Positions 51,667-60,830 are shown, counted from the stretch's first letter. The stretch: 64,000 nucleotides of DNA from Frankia sp. QA3 (GCF_000262465.1 NZ_CM001489.1:1882903-1946902); one strand, 5' to 3'. Notes: generated by a model from the sequence alone, not told the origin. Translations and numbers: made by a program.

Positions 51667-52782
51667 GTGATCGAGGTTGCGGGCAGCTACGACAGGCGGT
51701 TCACGGCGGTGCGTGACGCGCTGGCGCAGTCGCTGGCCGCCGAGGACGTCGGCGCCTCGGCGGCGGTCCACCTCGACGGCGAGCTGGTCGTCGATGTCTG
51801 GGGCGGTCACACCGACGCCGGGCGCACCGTCGCCTGGGAACGCGACACGATCACCAACGTCTGGTCGGTCACCAAGACGATGACGGCGCTGTGCGCGCTG
51901 ATCCTCGCCGACCGCGGTGAGCTCGACCTGGCCGCGCCGGTCGCCCGGTACTGGCCCGAGTTCGCCGCCGCGGGCAAGCAGGGCGTGCAGGTACGCCACC
52001 TGCTGGCCCACACCGCGGGCCTGCCGGACTTCGACGATCCGCTGAGCGTGGCCGACCTCTACGACTGGCCGTCGGTCACGGCGCGCCTGGCCGCGCAGGC
52101 CCCGCGCTGGGAGCCCGGCGCCCTGGCCGGATACCACTCGCTCACCCAGGGCTTCCTCGTCGGTGAGGTGGTACGCCGCATCACCGGCCGGCCGCTGGGG
52201 GAGTTCTTCGCCGAGCAGGTGGCCGCGCCGCTGGGCGCGGACTTCCACATCGGGCTGCCCGCCGAGCACGACCACCGCGTCGCGCCCGTGCTCGCCCCGC
52301 CGTCGGCGCCGTCAGGGGACCTGGTTGCCGCCCCGCCGGGGGCCGACCGGGGCGCGTCCGCGGCGCCCGGGGTCGGCATACGCGTCAGCGACGCCAACAC
52401 CCTGGCCTGGCGGCGCGCCCACATCCCGTCGGTGAGCGGGTTCGGCAACGCCCGCTCCGTCGGTGCCGTGCAGTCGGTGCTGGCCGGCGGGGGCACGGCG
52501 CGGGGCGTGCGGCTGCTGTCGGCGGCCGGCTGCGAGCGGGCCCGCGAGCAGCAGTACCGCGGCGTCGACCAGATCCTCGGCGCCTCGATGCGTTACGGCA
52601 TGGGCTACGGCATCTTCGACCGTTCCTGCGGCTGGGGCGGGTGGGGCGGCTCGCTGGTGATGGTCGACCTCGACGCCCGGCTGACCGTGTCGTACGTGAT
52701 GAACCAGATGCTCGACGACGGCGGCCTGGGTGACCACCGGGCCCTGGGGATCGTGATCGCCGCCTACGAGGGCCTGTCGTAG
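51667..52782 (+). CDS. beta-lactamase-fold serine hydrolase (EstB/class C-like)
   Basis: A 371-residue cytoplasmic serine hydrolase. The catalytic SVTK motif is in NVWSVTKTMTALCALILADRG, with YHS in place of Tyr-x-Asn and a C-terminal GWGGWGGS replacing KTG. The sequence VDVWGGHTDAGRTVAWERDTITN is typical of EstB-like esterases and LACTB. GTG 51667 begins conservation. No signal peptide. Probably an esterase rather than a beta-lactamase. Confidence 0.93.
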   Translation: MIEVAGSYDRRFTAVRDALAQSLAAEDVGASAAVHLDGELVVDVWGGHTDAGRTVAWERDTITNVWSVTKTMTALCALILADRGELDLAAPVARYWPEFAAAGKQGVQVRHLLAHTAGLPDFDDPLSVADLYDWPSVTARLAAQAPRWEPGALAGYHSLTQGFLVGEVVRRITGRPLGEFFAEQVAAPLGADFHIGLPAEHDHRVAPVLAPPSAPSGDLVAAPPGADRGASAAPGVGIRVSDANTLAWRRAHIPSVSGFGNARSVGAVQSVLAGGGTARGVRLLSAAGCERAREQQYRGVDQILGASMRYGMGYGIFDRSCGWGGWGGSLVMVDLDARLTVSYVMNQMLDDGGLGDHRALGIVIAAYEGLS

Positions 52783-52934
52783 GTCCGCCGCGGCGGACGT
52801 CCCCCGCGGCGCGGACGGCCTGACCTGCACGGTCCGCCGGCACGGAGGCGGTGGGCGCGGCGGTGGGGTGTCGCCTGACAGACTACCGGGGTGCACGGTC
52901 GGCGACCGGGGCGGCACTTAGAGTGCGAGCAGTG

Positions 52935-54224
52935 ATGGCAATCCTCCGCACGGTGTCCCTCGCCGCAGCGATCCTCCTTCTCCCCGTCGCCGGTGCCGGC
53001 AGCGCCGAGGCCTCGGCGTTCCCGCAGGCCTCGGCGTTCCCGCAGGCCTCGGTATCCCCGCCGCGTGCCGCCGCCCCGACCCCGACCCCGTCGGTGTCGG
53101 CGGCGGCGGCGGGCGCGCGGCCGCCGACGGTGGCGGGACGGCCGGTGCGGCTGGCCCTGCCCCGTCCCACCGGGCCCTTCGCCGTCGGCCGGGACACGGT
53201 GCACCTGGTCGACCGTCATCGGCGCGACCCGTGGGTGCCGGGCGTCGCGCGGGAGCTGATGGTCGACGTCTACTACCCGGCGCGGGCCGCCACCGGCACC
53301 CCGGCGCGCTACGCCACGGTCGAGGAGGTCCGCCTCTACCTGGCCGCGTTGGGCCTGGCCGACCTCCTGCCCGTGCAGGCGCTGAGCGACACCGCGATCG
53401 CCAGCCGCGCCGGGGCGCGCCCGCTGCCCGGGCGCCGGCCGCTGGTGCTGCTGTCCCCGGGCCTGGGGGTTGGGCGCCGTTCGCTGACCGGGCTCGCCGA
53501 GGACCTGGCCAGCCGCGGCCTGGTCGCCGCGGCCGTCGACCACCCCTACGAGTCGACCGGCACGGCGTTTCCCGGCGGGCGGATGCTGACCTGCCTGGCG
53601 TGCGAGCGGATGCGCACCGACGCCGACTTCCAGGCCGCCACCCGCGGACGCGCCGCCGACCTGTCCTTCGTCCTGAACAGCCTCACCGGGCCGCACCCGG
53701 CCTGGCACGGCGCGCAGATCATCGACCGCGCGCGCATCGCCGCGGTCGGGCACTCCCTCGGCGGGGCGGCGGCGGCGTCGGTGATGCTGCACGACCGCCG
53801 CGTGCGCGCCGGGGTCGACATGGACGGCACCCTCGGTGAGCCGGTGGGCGCCGGCGGTTTCGGCGGGCGGGCGTTCCTGCTGCTCGGCGCGGCGGCGAAC
53901 CATCCCGGCGCCGGCGACCCCCCGGCGGCGGACGAGGATCGGACCTGGGTGCAGGCGTGGGCGCACATGGGCCCGCCGCGGCTGTGGCTCGACGTCGACG
54001 GCGCCGACCATTTCAGCTTCACCGACGATCCCGTCCTCGCCGACCAGATCCCGCTGCCCGCCGCGCCGCCGCCGCAGGCGCAGGCGCTGACCGGCCGGCA
54101 GGCGTTGGCGATCACCCGCGCCTACGTCGGGGCGTTCGTCGAACGCTGGCTGGGCGGGCGCGCCCAGCCGCTGCTCGACGGGCCGAGCCGGGCCTACCCG
54201 CAGGTGCGGGTCGTCGGCCGGTGA
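52935..54224 (+). CDS. secreted alpha/beta hydrolase (PAF-acetylhydrolase-like lipase)
   Basis: A 429-residue protein with a signal peptide (1 to about 27, ILLLPVAGAGSAEA). A spacer follows with two exact repeats of SAFPQA and a Pro/Thr/Ala stretch, then the hydrolase domain: nucleophile GHSLGG, oxyanion region LVLLSPGLGVGRRS, acid near DMDGTLG and catalytic His in GADHFSF. The TACVDHPYE-like block AAAVDHPYESTGTAFPGG is typical of PAF-acetylhydrolase/cutinase-like lipases. Likely acts outside the cell on esters or lipids. Confidence 0.92.
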   Translation: MAILRTVSLAAAILLLPVAGAGSAEASAFPQASAFPQASVSPPRAAAPTPTPSVSAAAAGARPPTVAGRPVRLALPRPTGPFAVGRDTVHLVDRHRRDPWVPGVARELMVDVYYPARAATGTPARYATVEEVRLYLAALGLADLLPVQALSDTAIASRAGARPLPGRRPLVLLSPGLGVGRRSLTGLAEDLASRGLVAAAVDHPYESTGTAFPGGRMLTCLACERMRTDADFQAATRGRAADLSFVLNSLTGPHPAWHGAQIIDRARIAAVGHSLGGAAAASVMLHDRRVRAGVDMDGTLGEPVGAGGFGGRAFLLLGAAANHPGAGDPPAADEDRTWVQAWAHMGPPRLWLDVDGADHFSFTDDPVLADQIPLPAAPPPQAQALTGRQALAITRAYVGAFVERWLGGRAQPLLDGPSRAYPQVRVVGR

Positions 54225-54227
54225 CCC

Positions 54228-54310
54228 TCAGCGCGCAGCCGACGCCAGGCGCCGGCGGTAGGCGCCCGGGGTGTCACCGGTGTGCTGGCGGAAGGCGCGG
54301 GTGAACGGCC
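54228..54310 (-). pseudogene. AraC-family regulator, last 27 residues
   Basis: PFTRAFRQHTGDTPGAYRRRLASAAR then stop is the end of the second HTH of an AraC regulator. The rest of the gene has been replaced by the TetR region. Confidence 0.7.
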
Positions 54311-54340
54311 TGGGGACTGGCAGGATCGCCTATTCAACCG

Positions 54341-55090
54341 TCATGTACTCGCAAGATCCACACCGTCGGCCGTCCCTGTCCGTAGGGGCTGCGAGTGGCT
54401 GCTCGGCTGGGCCACGTCCCGGCACGGGCTGTTCCGTTGTTCCTCTGTTCCTCGTGCGGTTGGACGATCCGCCTGGTGGGTCAGATCCGCCTGGTGGGCC
54501 AGATCGTCGAGATGCTGGTGTAGCACGGCGCGGATGCCGGTCGGGGTGACGCCGGGCGGGTCGGCGATGCCCTGCACGACCAGGCCGTCCAGCAGCGCGT
54601 GCAGCCGGGCGGTCTCCACCTCGGGGTCCCGGTGCGCGGCGAGCCGGCCGAGGTCGTCGAGCTGGCGGATGACGGTCCGCACGACATACCGGATCAGCCC
54701 GTCGACCTCGCGCCGTTGCTCGCGTAGCTGCGCTCCGACGTGCGCGTTACTGACCAGCGTGAGCCATGCCTCGGACTCGACCCGCCGGTTCGCGTCGAGG
54801 GGCAGAAGCTGCTCGAGAATCTCCAGGGGCGTGGCCGGCGTGACGGCGCCGCCGCGGGCAGCGTCGAGCGCGTCGAACCGCTGCCGGACCTGACGGACCG
54901 CCCATTCCACCGCGAACGCGATCATCTCACCGCTGGTGGCGAAGTAGTGGCGCAACGCCCCGGGCGACCAGCCCGCCTCCCGGGCCACCGTGCGGACCGA
55001 CACGGCGGGGAAGCCATCCCGCAGCGCCACCCGCCACATCGCGTCGGCGAGTTCCTCGCGGCGGGCCTCATGATCGACAACTTTCGGCAC
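54341..55090 (-). CDS. TetR-family transcriptional regulator
   Basis: A 249-residue regulator from GTG 55090 (MPKVVDHEARREELADAMWRVALRDG). The HTH SVRTVAREAGWSPGALRHYFATSGEM is intact, as is a TetR_C_6-like ligand domain. The last about 45 residues (after a duplicated LTHQAD) are unrelated to the family and run into the AraC debris, so the original stop was probably lost. It is divergent from a small membrane protein only 36 bp away, a likely target. Confidence 0.85.
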   Translation of the reverse strand: MPKVVDHEARREELADAMWRVALRDGFPAVSVRTVAREAGWSPGALRHYFATSGEMIAFAVEWAVRQVRQRFDALDAARGGAVTPATPLEILEQLLPLDANRRVESEAWLTLVSNAHVGAQLREQRREVDGLIRYVVRTVIRQLDDLGRLAAHRDPEVETARLHALLDGLVVQGIADPPGVTPTGIRAVLHQHLDDLAHQADLTHQADRPTARGTEEQRNSPCRDVAQPSSHSQPLRTGTADGVDLAST

Positions 55091-55126
55091 GGGCCCATAA
55101 TGGCACAGCCGTGCTAAATTATTTTT
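55091..55126. promoter_or_regulatory. 36-bp shared divergent promoter, leaderless on the plus side
   Basis: On the plus strand, TGC-TAAATT (55112-55120, extended -10) lies 6 bp before GTG 55127, which predicts a leaderless transcript. CACAGCCGT is present twice as a direct repeat, once before and once just after the start codon. A TetR operator overlapping both starts is likely. Confidence 0.5.
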
Positions 55127-55345
55127 GTGACACAGCCGTATGAAAACAAGGTGCGTGCCCGGCGGTCCCGCTGGGCGCCGTGGTGGGCCTACCTCCTCGT
55201 CGCGATCGGGCTGAATGTGCTGCGGCAGCTCGTGTGGCCGCCGTCGCGGGTCAGCGTCGTGCTGACGGTCGGTCTGTTCGTCGCGGTGCTGGTCGTGACC
55301 GGGGTGGTTGTGACAGCGGTGTTCCGCGCGTTCGGCGGCCGGTGA
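55127..55345 (+). CDS. small two-helix membrane protein
   Basis: A 72-residue protein: a short basic N-terminus (MTQPYENKVRARRSRWAPWW), two hydrophobic helices (about 20-36 and 43-66) and FRAFGGR at the end. GTG 55127 has no ribosome site but a -10 element right before it. It resembles small membrane proteins linked to TetR repressors; function unknown. Confidence 0.7.
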   Translation: MTQPYENKVRARRSRWAPWWAYLLVAIGLNVLRQLVWPPSRVSVVLTVGLFVAVLVVTGVVVTAVFRAFGGR

Positions 55346-55504
55346 CAATCGAGCACACCAGGCGCGAGGCGTACCCCGAAGCCGTCGACCAGGCCCACGC
55401 AGACTTCGCCGCGCTCCAGAGCGCCGACGTCCCCCGACCGCGCCCGGACGTCACGACACCCAGCCCACGACCATGATCAATCCTGCTGGGACGACCGAGC
55501 CGGG

Positions 55505-56000
55505 CTAGACCTTGCGGGCCAGGCCGCCGTAGATGTTCACAGCCGCGTCGGTGAGGCCGGCGGGCACGTCCGCGTCGGGGCGCCAGCGGTGGACGAACTG
55601 CACCCCCGGGTCGACCAGCTCCAACCCGACGAACAGGCTCTCCACCTCGGCGCGGCTGCGCAGCCGGGCGGTGATGGCGCGCTTGCGGTAGCTGTCCGCG
55701 GCCGCGTCGAGGACGGGGTCGCCGTCGCCGATGCCGTGGGTCAGCGCCAGGTAGCTGCCCGGGGCGAGCGCGTCGACGAGGCGGGCGATGAGCCCGCGCG
55801 GGTCGGCGTCGTCGGGTACGAAGTGCAGGATCGCGATGAGGAACAGCGCGACCGGGCGGGTCAGGTCGAGGGTGTCGTGCAGCTCGGCGGCGTCGAGGAT
55901 GGCAGCCGGGTCGCGCAGGTCGGCGTCGAGGTAGGTGGTGCGGCCCGGCGGGCTGCTGGTCAGCAGCGCCCGGGCGTGGGCGAGCACGAGCGGTACCACC
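55505..56000 (-). pseudogene. Methyltransf_19-family SAM methyltransferase, C-terminal half
   Basis: Reads VVPLVLAHARALLTSSPPGRTTYLDADLRDP, then VALFLIAILHFVPDDADPRGLIARLVDALAPGSYLALTHG and PGVQFVHRWRPD. These are the later motifs of the actinobacterial S-adenosyl methyltransferase family PF04672. The N-terminal half with YDYLLGGKDN and the Gly-rich motif is missing. The remaining frame begins near ATG 56014 (MCNQGV). The complementary half of the same family lies at 57010. Confidence 0.75.
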
Positions 56001-56406
56001 CCTTGGTTGCACATGGAAGGCTGTGATCGTCGTCCGCCTCGGTCTGTCGGTTGAGCGCCTCCGTTGGCAAGCCGACCCGTACCGCAGGCGCGCCAGCGCC
56101 GAGGAACGGGAGCGGCGCGGCAGCACTTCACGCGCTACCACCCGACTACAAGATCGGCCCGGCGCGTCCGGACGCCCACGATCGTCCTTCGTTCGCGGTC
56201 ACAGCCCTGACCGCGTCCACTGGAGTTCGCTCTGGTCGGCTGGCGTCCCGGGCTTAGCTGTACGGATGGCTGTACCGCACCGCGATGCTCGGCACCGCAC
56301 GACCGCACGATCTTGCCCTCACGGGATAACTCCCGCCCCACACGGGACCGGCTTTAAGAGAGGCTCAAGGAAGACGGTTCACCACCTCGCTGGTCCCGGA
56401 GGATGC
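56001..56406. other. about 400-bp region without a recognisable gene
   Basis: No family, repeat or hairpin stands out. Confidence 0.4.
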
Positions 56407-56835
56407 TCAGTCAAGACAAAACTCGTTTCCCTCGATGTCCTGCATCACGATGCAGGAGTCGTGGCCGTCATACAGCAGTCGCACGCGCACCGCGCCGAGC
56501 ACGGACAGTCGTGCGCATTCAGCTTCGAGCGTGGCGAGGCGCTCTTCACCCACGAGCCCGGAGCCGACCCTCACGTCAAGATGCAGCCGATTCTTGACGA
56601 CCTTTCCTTCGGGAACGCGCTGAAAGAACAGCCGCGAGCCCACACCCGAGGGATCAATGCAGGCGAACCATGAACCCTGATCCTCAGGAAACCGGGAGCG
56701 GTTGAAATCATCCCAGGTGGTGAACCCCTTCGGGGGCGGCGACATAACATACCCCAACACCTCGCACCAAAAGCGAGCGACGCGCTCAGGTTCTGCGCAG
56801 TCAAAGGTGACTTGAAACTGCTTGATCGATGACAT
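56407..56835 (-). CDS. VOC-family (glyoxalase-like) protein
   Basis: An intact 142-residue single-domain VOC protein: MSSIKQFQVTFDCAEPERVARFWCEVLGYVM, RLFFQRVPEGKVVKNRLHLDVRVG and IVMQDIEGNEFCLD. Metal-type positions His (LHLDV) and Glu (GNEFC) are present. GC content is visibly lower than in its neighbours (for example AAGCGAGCGACGC and TTGAAACTGC), suggesting acquisition from elsewhere. ATG 56835. Confidence 0.9.
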   Translation of the reverse strand: MSSIKQFQVTFDCAEPERVARFWCEVLGYVMSPPPKGFTTWDDFNRSRFPEDQGSWFACIDPSGVGSRLFFQRVPEGKVVKNRLHLDVRVGSGLVGEERLATLEAECARLSVLGAVRVRLLYDGHDSCIVMQDIEGNEFCLD

Positions 56836-57009
56836 AGGTGCACCGTAGCATGGGAGACGTTTGCTCATCTCCCGCATTTTGACGGGAGGATGGTCCCCGG
56901 GAGCCGCTGCTGCGTCGTGCGGTCGCAGGGGCCGAGCCATGCGTGTGCAACGCGGGTATGGACCCGTTGCTCGCCCGATTGCCAAAAGATGCTGGTGAGA
57001 AGCCAGAAC

Positions 57010-57357
57010 CTACGCCAACACGATCGGGTCGTTGTCGGCGTAGAACACGCGGGCATCGGGGGCGGCGGCCTGGGCGACCTCGTGCAGGTTCGGCCTGGTG
57101 GGGATGCCGGTGCCGATGTCGAGGAAATGGCGGATCCCGGCCTCGCCGGCCAGGTGGCGGATCACCCGGACCATGAACGCCCGGTTCTGCCGCGCGGTGA
57201 TGCGGCCGTTGGGGAAGACGGCCAGGCCCTCCTCGGCGGCCTGCCGGTCGGCGGGGAAGTTGTCCTTGCCGCCGAGCAGGTAGTCGTACATGCGGGCGGT
57301 GTGCGCGACGTCGGTGTGCAGGTCTATCGGCGCCGCATGGTGCTGGGTGTCCGCCAC
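57010..57357 (-). pseudogene. Methyltransf_19-family SAM methyltransferase, N-terminal half
   Basis: From GTG 57357: PIDLHTDVAHTARMYDYLLGGKDNF, ITARQNRAFMVRVIRHL and FLDIGTGIPTRPNLHEVAQ, ending ADNDPIVLA then stop. These are the early motifs of PF04672. The break falls at the same alignment point where the other half (55505-56000) begins. Codons at the shared VLA differ, so they may be remnants of two paralogues. Confidence 0.75.
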
Positions 57358-57479
57358 CGCTACCAGCCCCTCACCTCGGGATGATTCGCCACGGTTCGAC
57401 CCTCGTGGATCGGGACGCAGCGTCGACAGCTGATTGCGCATTCAACACATTCGGTAGGGGGCCTCGGGCCGGACCGCGC

Positions 57480-57690
57480 GGGCCGGCGGTGGGCGCCAGC
57501 CGGTGCATCGACCCCACCTCGAAGCGCAGGCCCGGACGGTCGCGGCGGGCCAGCCTGATCATCTGCGGGGACAGGTCGAGACCGAAGGCGTCCACCCCGA
57601 GGTCGTGCAGATGGGCCGTCAGGTGGCCCGGTCCGCAGCCGAGGTCGGCGACGGCGGCGGAAAACGCCCGCGGAGCCGACCGTAGGACCC
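57480..57690 (-). pseudogene. class I methyltransferase fragment
   Basis: AAVADLGCGPGHLTAHLHDLGVDAFGLDLSPQMIRLARRDRPGLRFEVGSMHRL is motif I and post-I of a SAM methyltransferase. Nothing follows in frame that would complete the fold. It sits directly upstream of the Methyltransf_19 half. Confidence 0.7.
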
Positions 57691-57817
57691 ACCCCGGTGG
57701 GCGGGTGGCCGTGAAACGGGAACCCGGCCCGGCTTCGGCCGGTCAGACCGGGAGCGCCGCCCCGCACGGGACGGCAGCGTGACCGGTGAGCGTCAAAGCT
57801 CACCGGAACGCAACGGG

Positions 57818-58555
57818 CTACCAGAGCCGGCCGCTGGGCAGCGCCGCCGCGCCCGGCGCGGACACGTGCAGCACCTGGTAGCGCTGCGTGCCACCGGCGT
57901 CCCCGGCGTCCCCGGCGGCGGCCGTGGCGTCGGCCCACAGCACGAACCGCGTCAGCTCCCATCGGCGGGGGTCCAGGGTGAGGGCGGCGGTGTGCACGCC
58001 AGCGCGATGGGCCAGCGCCGCGAGGGCGTCGGTCTCCCGCGCCACGCGGGTGGCCAGCCCCAGGCCCGAACCGTCGGCGTCGGGATCGGCGGGCAGCACG
58101 GTGACCCGACGCGAGGCCGCGGTCGGCGCAGCGGCGGCGGTCGATGCAGCGGCGGCGGTCGATGGGGCCGATGCCGGCAGCGGGGGCGAGGCAGGGGCCG
58201 CGCCCGCGGACTCCGAGCGGGCGGGCACAGCCGCCGAGGCTGGCCCGGCGGGGTGCGCAGGTCCGGTGACGACGGCGAGGACCGTGCCGTGTGCGACCGC
58301 CGGGCGGCCGAAGGAACGGATGATCCGGTCGAACCCGCCGCCCCCGGCCAGGAAGCGGCCCATCGCCCCGGCGTCGCGCCACAGGTAGAACGGGGCGTAC
58401 TGGTTCACCGCAGCGCCCGCGACGCCGCGCTCGCGGATCGCGTACGCCTTCAGGCCGAGCCCCGCCCGGTCATCGAGGGCGTGGCCGGTGTCGGCGACCC
58501 GGCGGCGGATGATCCCCATGTCGTAGTCGGCGGGCAGGGTGATCTCGTACTGCAT
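57818..58555 (-). CDS. DUF4865-family protein
   Basis: A 245-residue protein starting MQYEITLPADYDMGIIRRRVADTGHALDD, then LGLKAYAIRERG, APFYLWRDAGAMGRFLAGGGGFDRIIRSFGRP. This matches the DUF4865 family, often found with TetR regulators. An Ala/Pro/Ser-rich insert of about 45 residues with short repeats (about 100-148) separates the two conserved halves. A GTG at 58645 overlapping the TetR stop is an alternative start. Probably regulated by the adjacent TetR. Confidence 0.8.
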   Translation of the reverse strand: MQYEITLPADYDMGIIRRRVADTGHALDDRAGLGLKAYAIRERGVAGAAVNQYAPFYLWRDAGAMGRFLAGGGGFDRIIRSFGRPAVAHGTVLAVVTGPAHPAGPASAAVPARSESAGAAPASPPLPASAPSTAAAASTAAAAPTAASRRVTVLPADPDADGSGLGLATRVARETDALAALAHRAGVHTAALTLDPRRWELTRFVLWADATAAAGDAGDAGGTQRYQVLHVSAPGAAALPSGRLW

Positions 58556-58641
58556 CGCGTACACGTCCGCGTCCTCTCCTGGTCGCTGTTGGTCGCTGCT
58601 GGACGGTCTGACGGTGCCGTGCGACCCGTCGTCCTCGCCGA

Positions 58642-59250
58642 TCACCGGGCGGGGTGCACGTGGTCCTGGCCGGTGGGTGCGGCGTGGGCGGCGAGCAGGG
58701 CACCCAGGCCGTCGACGGCCTGGGCGAACGGCTCGCCGCTGCCGGCGGCGCGGGCCAGCACGTACCCGCCCTGCAGCACCGCGACGATCGTGGCCGCCGT
58801 GGCCGGCGGGTCGAGCCCGGTGAGCTCGCCGGCCGCCACGCCCTCGGCGAGCAGGGCGCCCAGGCGGGCGCGCAGCCAGGTGAACGTCTCCTCGACCGGG
58901 CGGCGCAGCTCGGTGTCGGCCATGACGTCGGGGTCCTGGGTGAGCCGGCCGACCGGGCAGCCGCGCAGCACGTCACGCTCGCGGCGCAGGTAGGCCTCGA
59001 TGCGGGGGAGCACCGGCCCGTCCCCGCCGAGCTGGGCCTCTGCCGCCGCCCGCAGCTCGGCGGCGGTCCGCTCGATCGCGGCGTGGGCGAGCGCCGCCTT
59101 GCCGGCGAAGTGGTGGTACATGCTGCCCTGCCCGACCCCGGCGTGTGCCTGGATCGCCTTCGGGCTCGTCCCGACGTAGCCGCGTTCCCACAGCAGCGCC
59201 CGGGTGCTCTCGATCAGCCGCTCCGCCGCCTCCACCCGCCCACTGTACAT
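58642..59250 (-). CDS. TetR-family regulator of the DUF4865 operon
   Basis: A 202-residue regulator: RLIESTRALLWERGYVGTSPKAIQAHAGVGQGSMYHHFAGKAAL, and a ligand domain with CPVGRLTQDPDVMADTELRRPVEETF. ATG 59250, or GTG 59235. The ATG lies inside an operator-like palindrome. Overlaps or nearly overlaps the DUF4865 gene, so they form an operon. Confidence 0.9.
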   Translation of the reverse strand: MYSGRVEAAERLIESTRALLWERGYVGTSPKAIQAHAGVGQGSMYHHFAGKAALAHAAIERTAAELRAAAEAQLGGDGPVLPRIEAYLRRERDVLRGCPVGRLTQDPDVMADTELRRPVEETFTWLRARLGALLAEGVAAGELTGLDPPATAATIVAVLQGGYVLARAAGSGEPFAQAVDGLGALLAAHAAPTGQDHVHPAR

Positions 59251-59263
59251 ACCAGTAGGTACA
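59244..59263. promoter_or_regulatory. TetR operator palindrome over the start codon
   Basis: TGTAC and GTACA arms with ACC/GGT-like inner positions (8 of 10 paired positions match). It covers the ATG at 59250. It resembles the ATACCnnnnGGTA-type operators of TetR regulators. Confidence 0.55.
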
Positions 59264-59334
59264 GAGCGGATGTTCTTGGCATGCAGCGACTCTCCCTTGT
59301 TGAGCTGCCGGGAGATCGTGCGTCGGAGAGCCGA

Positions 59335-59625
59335 CCTCAGCCTTCACCACTGCGGGCGAGGCTTCCACCGGCCCGGTGGCCAGCCACCGTAACCGCGTCA
59401 TGCCGATCGCCGAGTCGTCCACCAGCAGGCCATCCAGGTCGGCACATCGCCGGTCGGTGAACTCGCACGCCAGCCGGTCGAACGTCTCCCGCCCCGCGAC
59501 CTCGCGGGCGTGCGCGACCCGCTTCACCACCGTCACCGGCCCCGGCCGGATCACACGCGCCGAGATCAGGTACTCGCACGCCAGCCGGAACAGCAACGTC
59601 GGCGAGGCGCACCAGAGGCGCACCA
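59335..59625 (-). mobile_element. Tn3-family transposase remnant (DUF4158 region)
   Basis: Minus-strand frame reads RLACEYLISARVIRPGPVTVVKRVAHAREV, ETFDRLACEFTDRRCADLDGLLVDDSAIGMTRLRWL and SPAVVKAEV. This is the N-terminal part of Tn3-type TnpA. The DDE catalytic region is absent. Confidence 0.75.
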
Positions 59626-59770
59626 GCGGACGCTGTGCCGGGGCTGCGCGCCCGACCCGATCCTCGAGGGCGACGTCCTCGTCGTCGTCGACGCGGTCAC
59701 CCGGACGACGCGTTCCACTCGCGGGACACGATCTCCAGCTGAGACCAGCCGCCGCTTCCGGGGAGAGCCG

Positions 59771-60106
59771 ATGTGGAGCACTGTCTTGTCCGTCAGCATG
59801 GCGGGCCCGGTCGACCTCGAGACGCTGTCCGGCCTTCGCAGGTCTTTGGACCTGCGCCCGCACGGCCGGCTCGACGATGACGATGACGGCGACTTCGGTT
59901 ACCGGTACCTGGTCGACGACGGTGTCGAGCGGAGGGTGCTTCTCACCTTGTGGCGGAACAGGCCGGACGAGTGGATGGTCACGCTCCTGGCCACCCCGGC
60001 CGATGTTCCCGACGAAACCGGGCTGACACAGCTCCTCGCGGAGATCCGGGCCGCGGCGCAGTCCGCCGGGCTCACCGTCACACGCGAGGGCGTCTGGCCT
60101 GCCTGA
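59771..60106 (+). CDS. hypothetical protein
   Basis: A 111-residue protein from ATG 59771 (GGGAG five bases upstream). It reads LETLSGLRRSLDLRPHGRLDDDDDGDFGYRYLVDDGVERRVLLTLWRNRPDEWMVTLLATP, then LLAEIRAAAQSAGLTV. It has an alternating beta pattern with a helical end. No family recognised. It lies between Tn3 and IS110 remnants. Confidence 0.55.
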   Translation: MWSTVLSVSMAGPVDLETLSGLRRSLDLRPHGRLDDDDDGDFGYRYLVDDGVERRVLLTLWRNRPDEWMVTLLATPADVPDETGLTQLLAEIRAAAQSAGLTVTREGVWPA

Positions 60107-60191
60107 CCCGGTCCTCACACCCGCGGCGGATCCCGACTACTACGACGTCGACAACGACGACCAGGACGTCGACGCGCCAAAGGCGCTGATC

Positions 60192-60830
60192 GTGGCCGCG
60201 CCGGAGCCGGTCCGTGCCGACCTGGCAGCCCTGACCACCAGCCGGCTGATCACCGTGTGGGCCGACGCCGAGATTCCTCCCGTCGGGGCCGGGGACCCGG
60301 CGGTCGCGGTCCGCCTGGCGCTGCGCAGTCTCGCGCGCCGCGTCCAGCACCCATCGTCCGAGATCACCGATCTCGACAAGATCCTCAGTTCTCTGGTTGC
60401 CGCGATCGCCCCGAAGCTGCTCGCCGTGAACGGTGTCGGCGCCGACAGTGCCGGCCAGCTGCTTGTCAGCGCGGGCGACAACCCCGACCGGCTGCGTTCC
60501 GAGGCCGCGTTCGCGATGTTGTGCGGCGTCGCCCCGCTGCCCGCCTCGTCCGGGCGGACGCACCGCTACCGGCTCAACCGGGGCGGGGACCGCCAGGCCA
60601 ACGCCGCGCTCTACCGCGTCGTGCTCTGCCGGCTGCGCTGGGACCCGGCCACCCAGGCCTACGCCCAGCGCCGCACCGCCGAAGGCAAGACCAAGAAGGA
60701 GATCATCCGCTGCCTCAAACGCTACGTGACCCGCGAAATCTACGCGATCATCACGTCAGGGGCCACCGAGATACGCCAGAAAGGCGACAATGAGGAGGTG
60801 AGTGAGGCGAGAAAGCGCGCTTCCTGGTGA
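60192..60830 (+). mobile_element. IS110-family transposase, C-terminal half
   Basis: A 212-residue remnant holding the Transposase_20 domain: LLAVNGVGADSAGQLLVSAGDN, RLRSEAAFAMLCGVAPLPASSGRTHRYRLNRGGDRQANAALYRVVLCRLRWDP. The Ser active-site region (PASSG, NRGGDRQ) is intact, but the N-terminal DEDD RuvC-like domain is missing. The frame continues into the next gene with a GTGA overlap. Confidence 0.85.
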
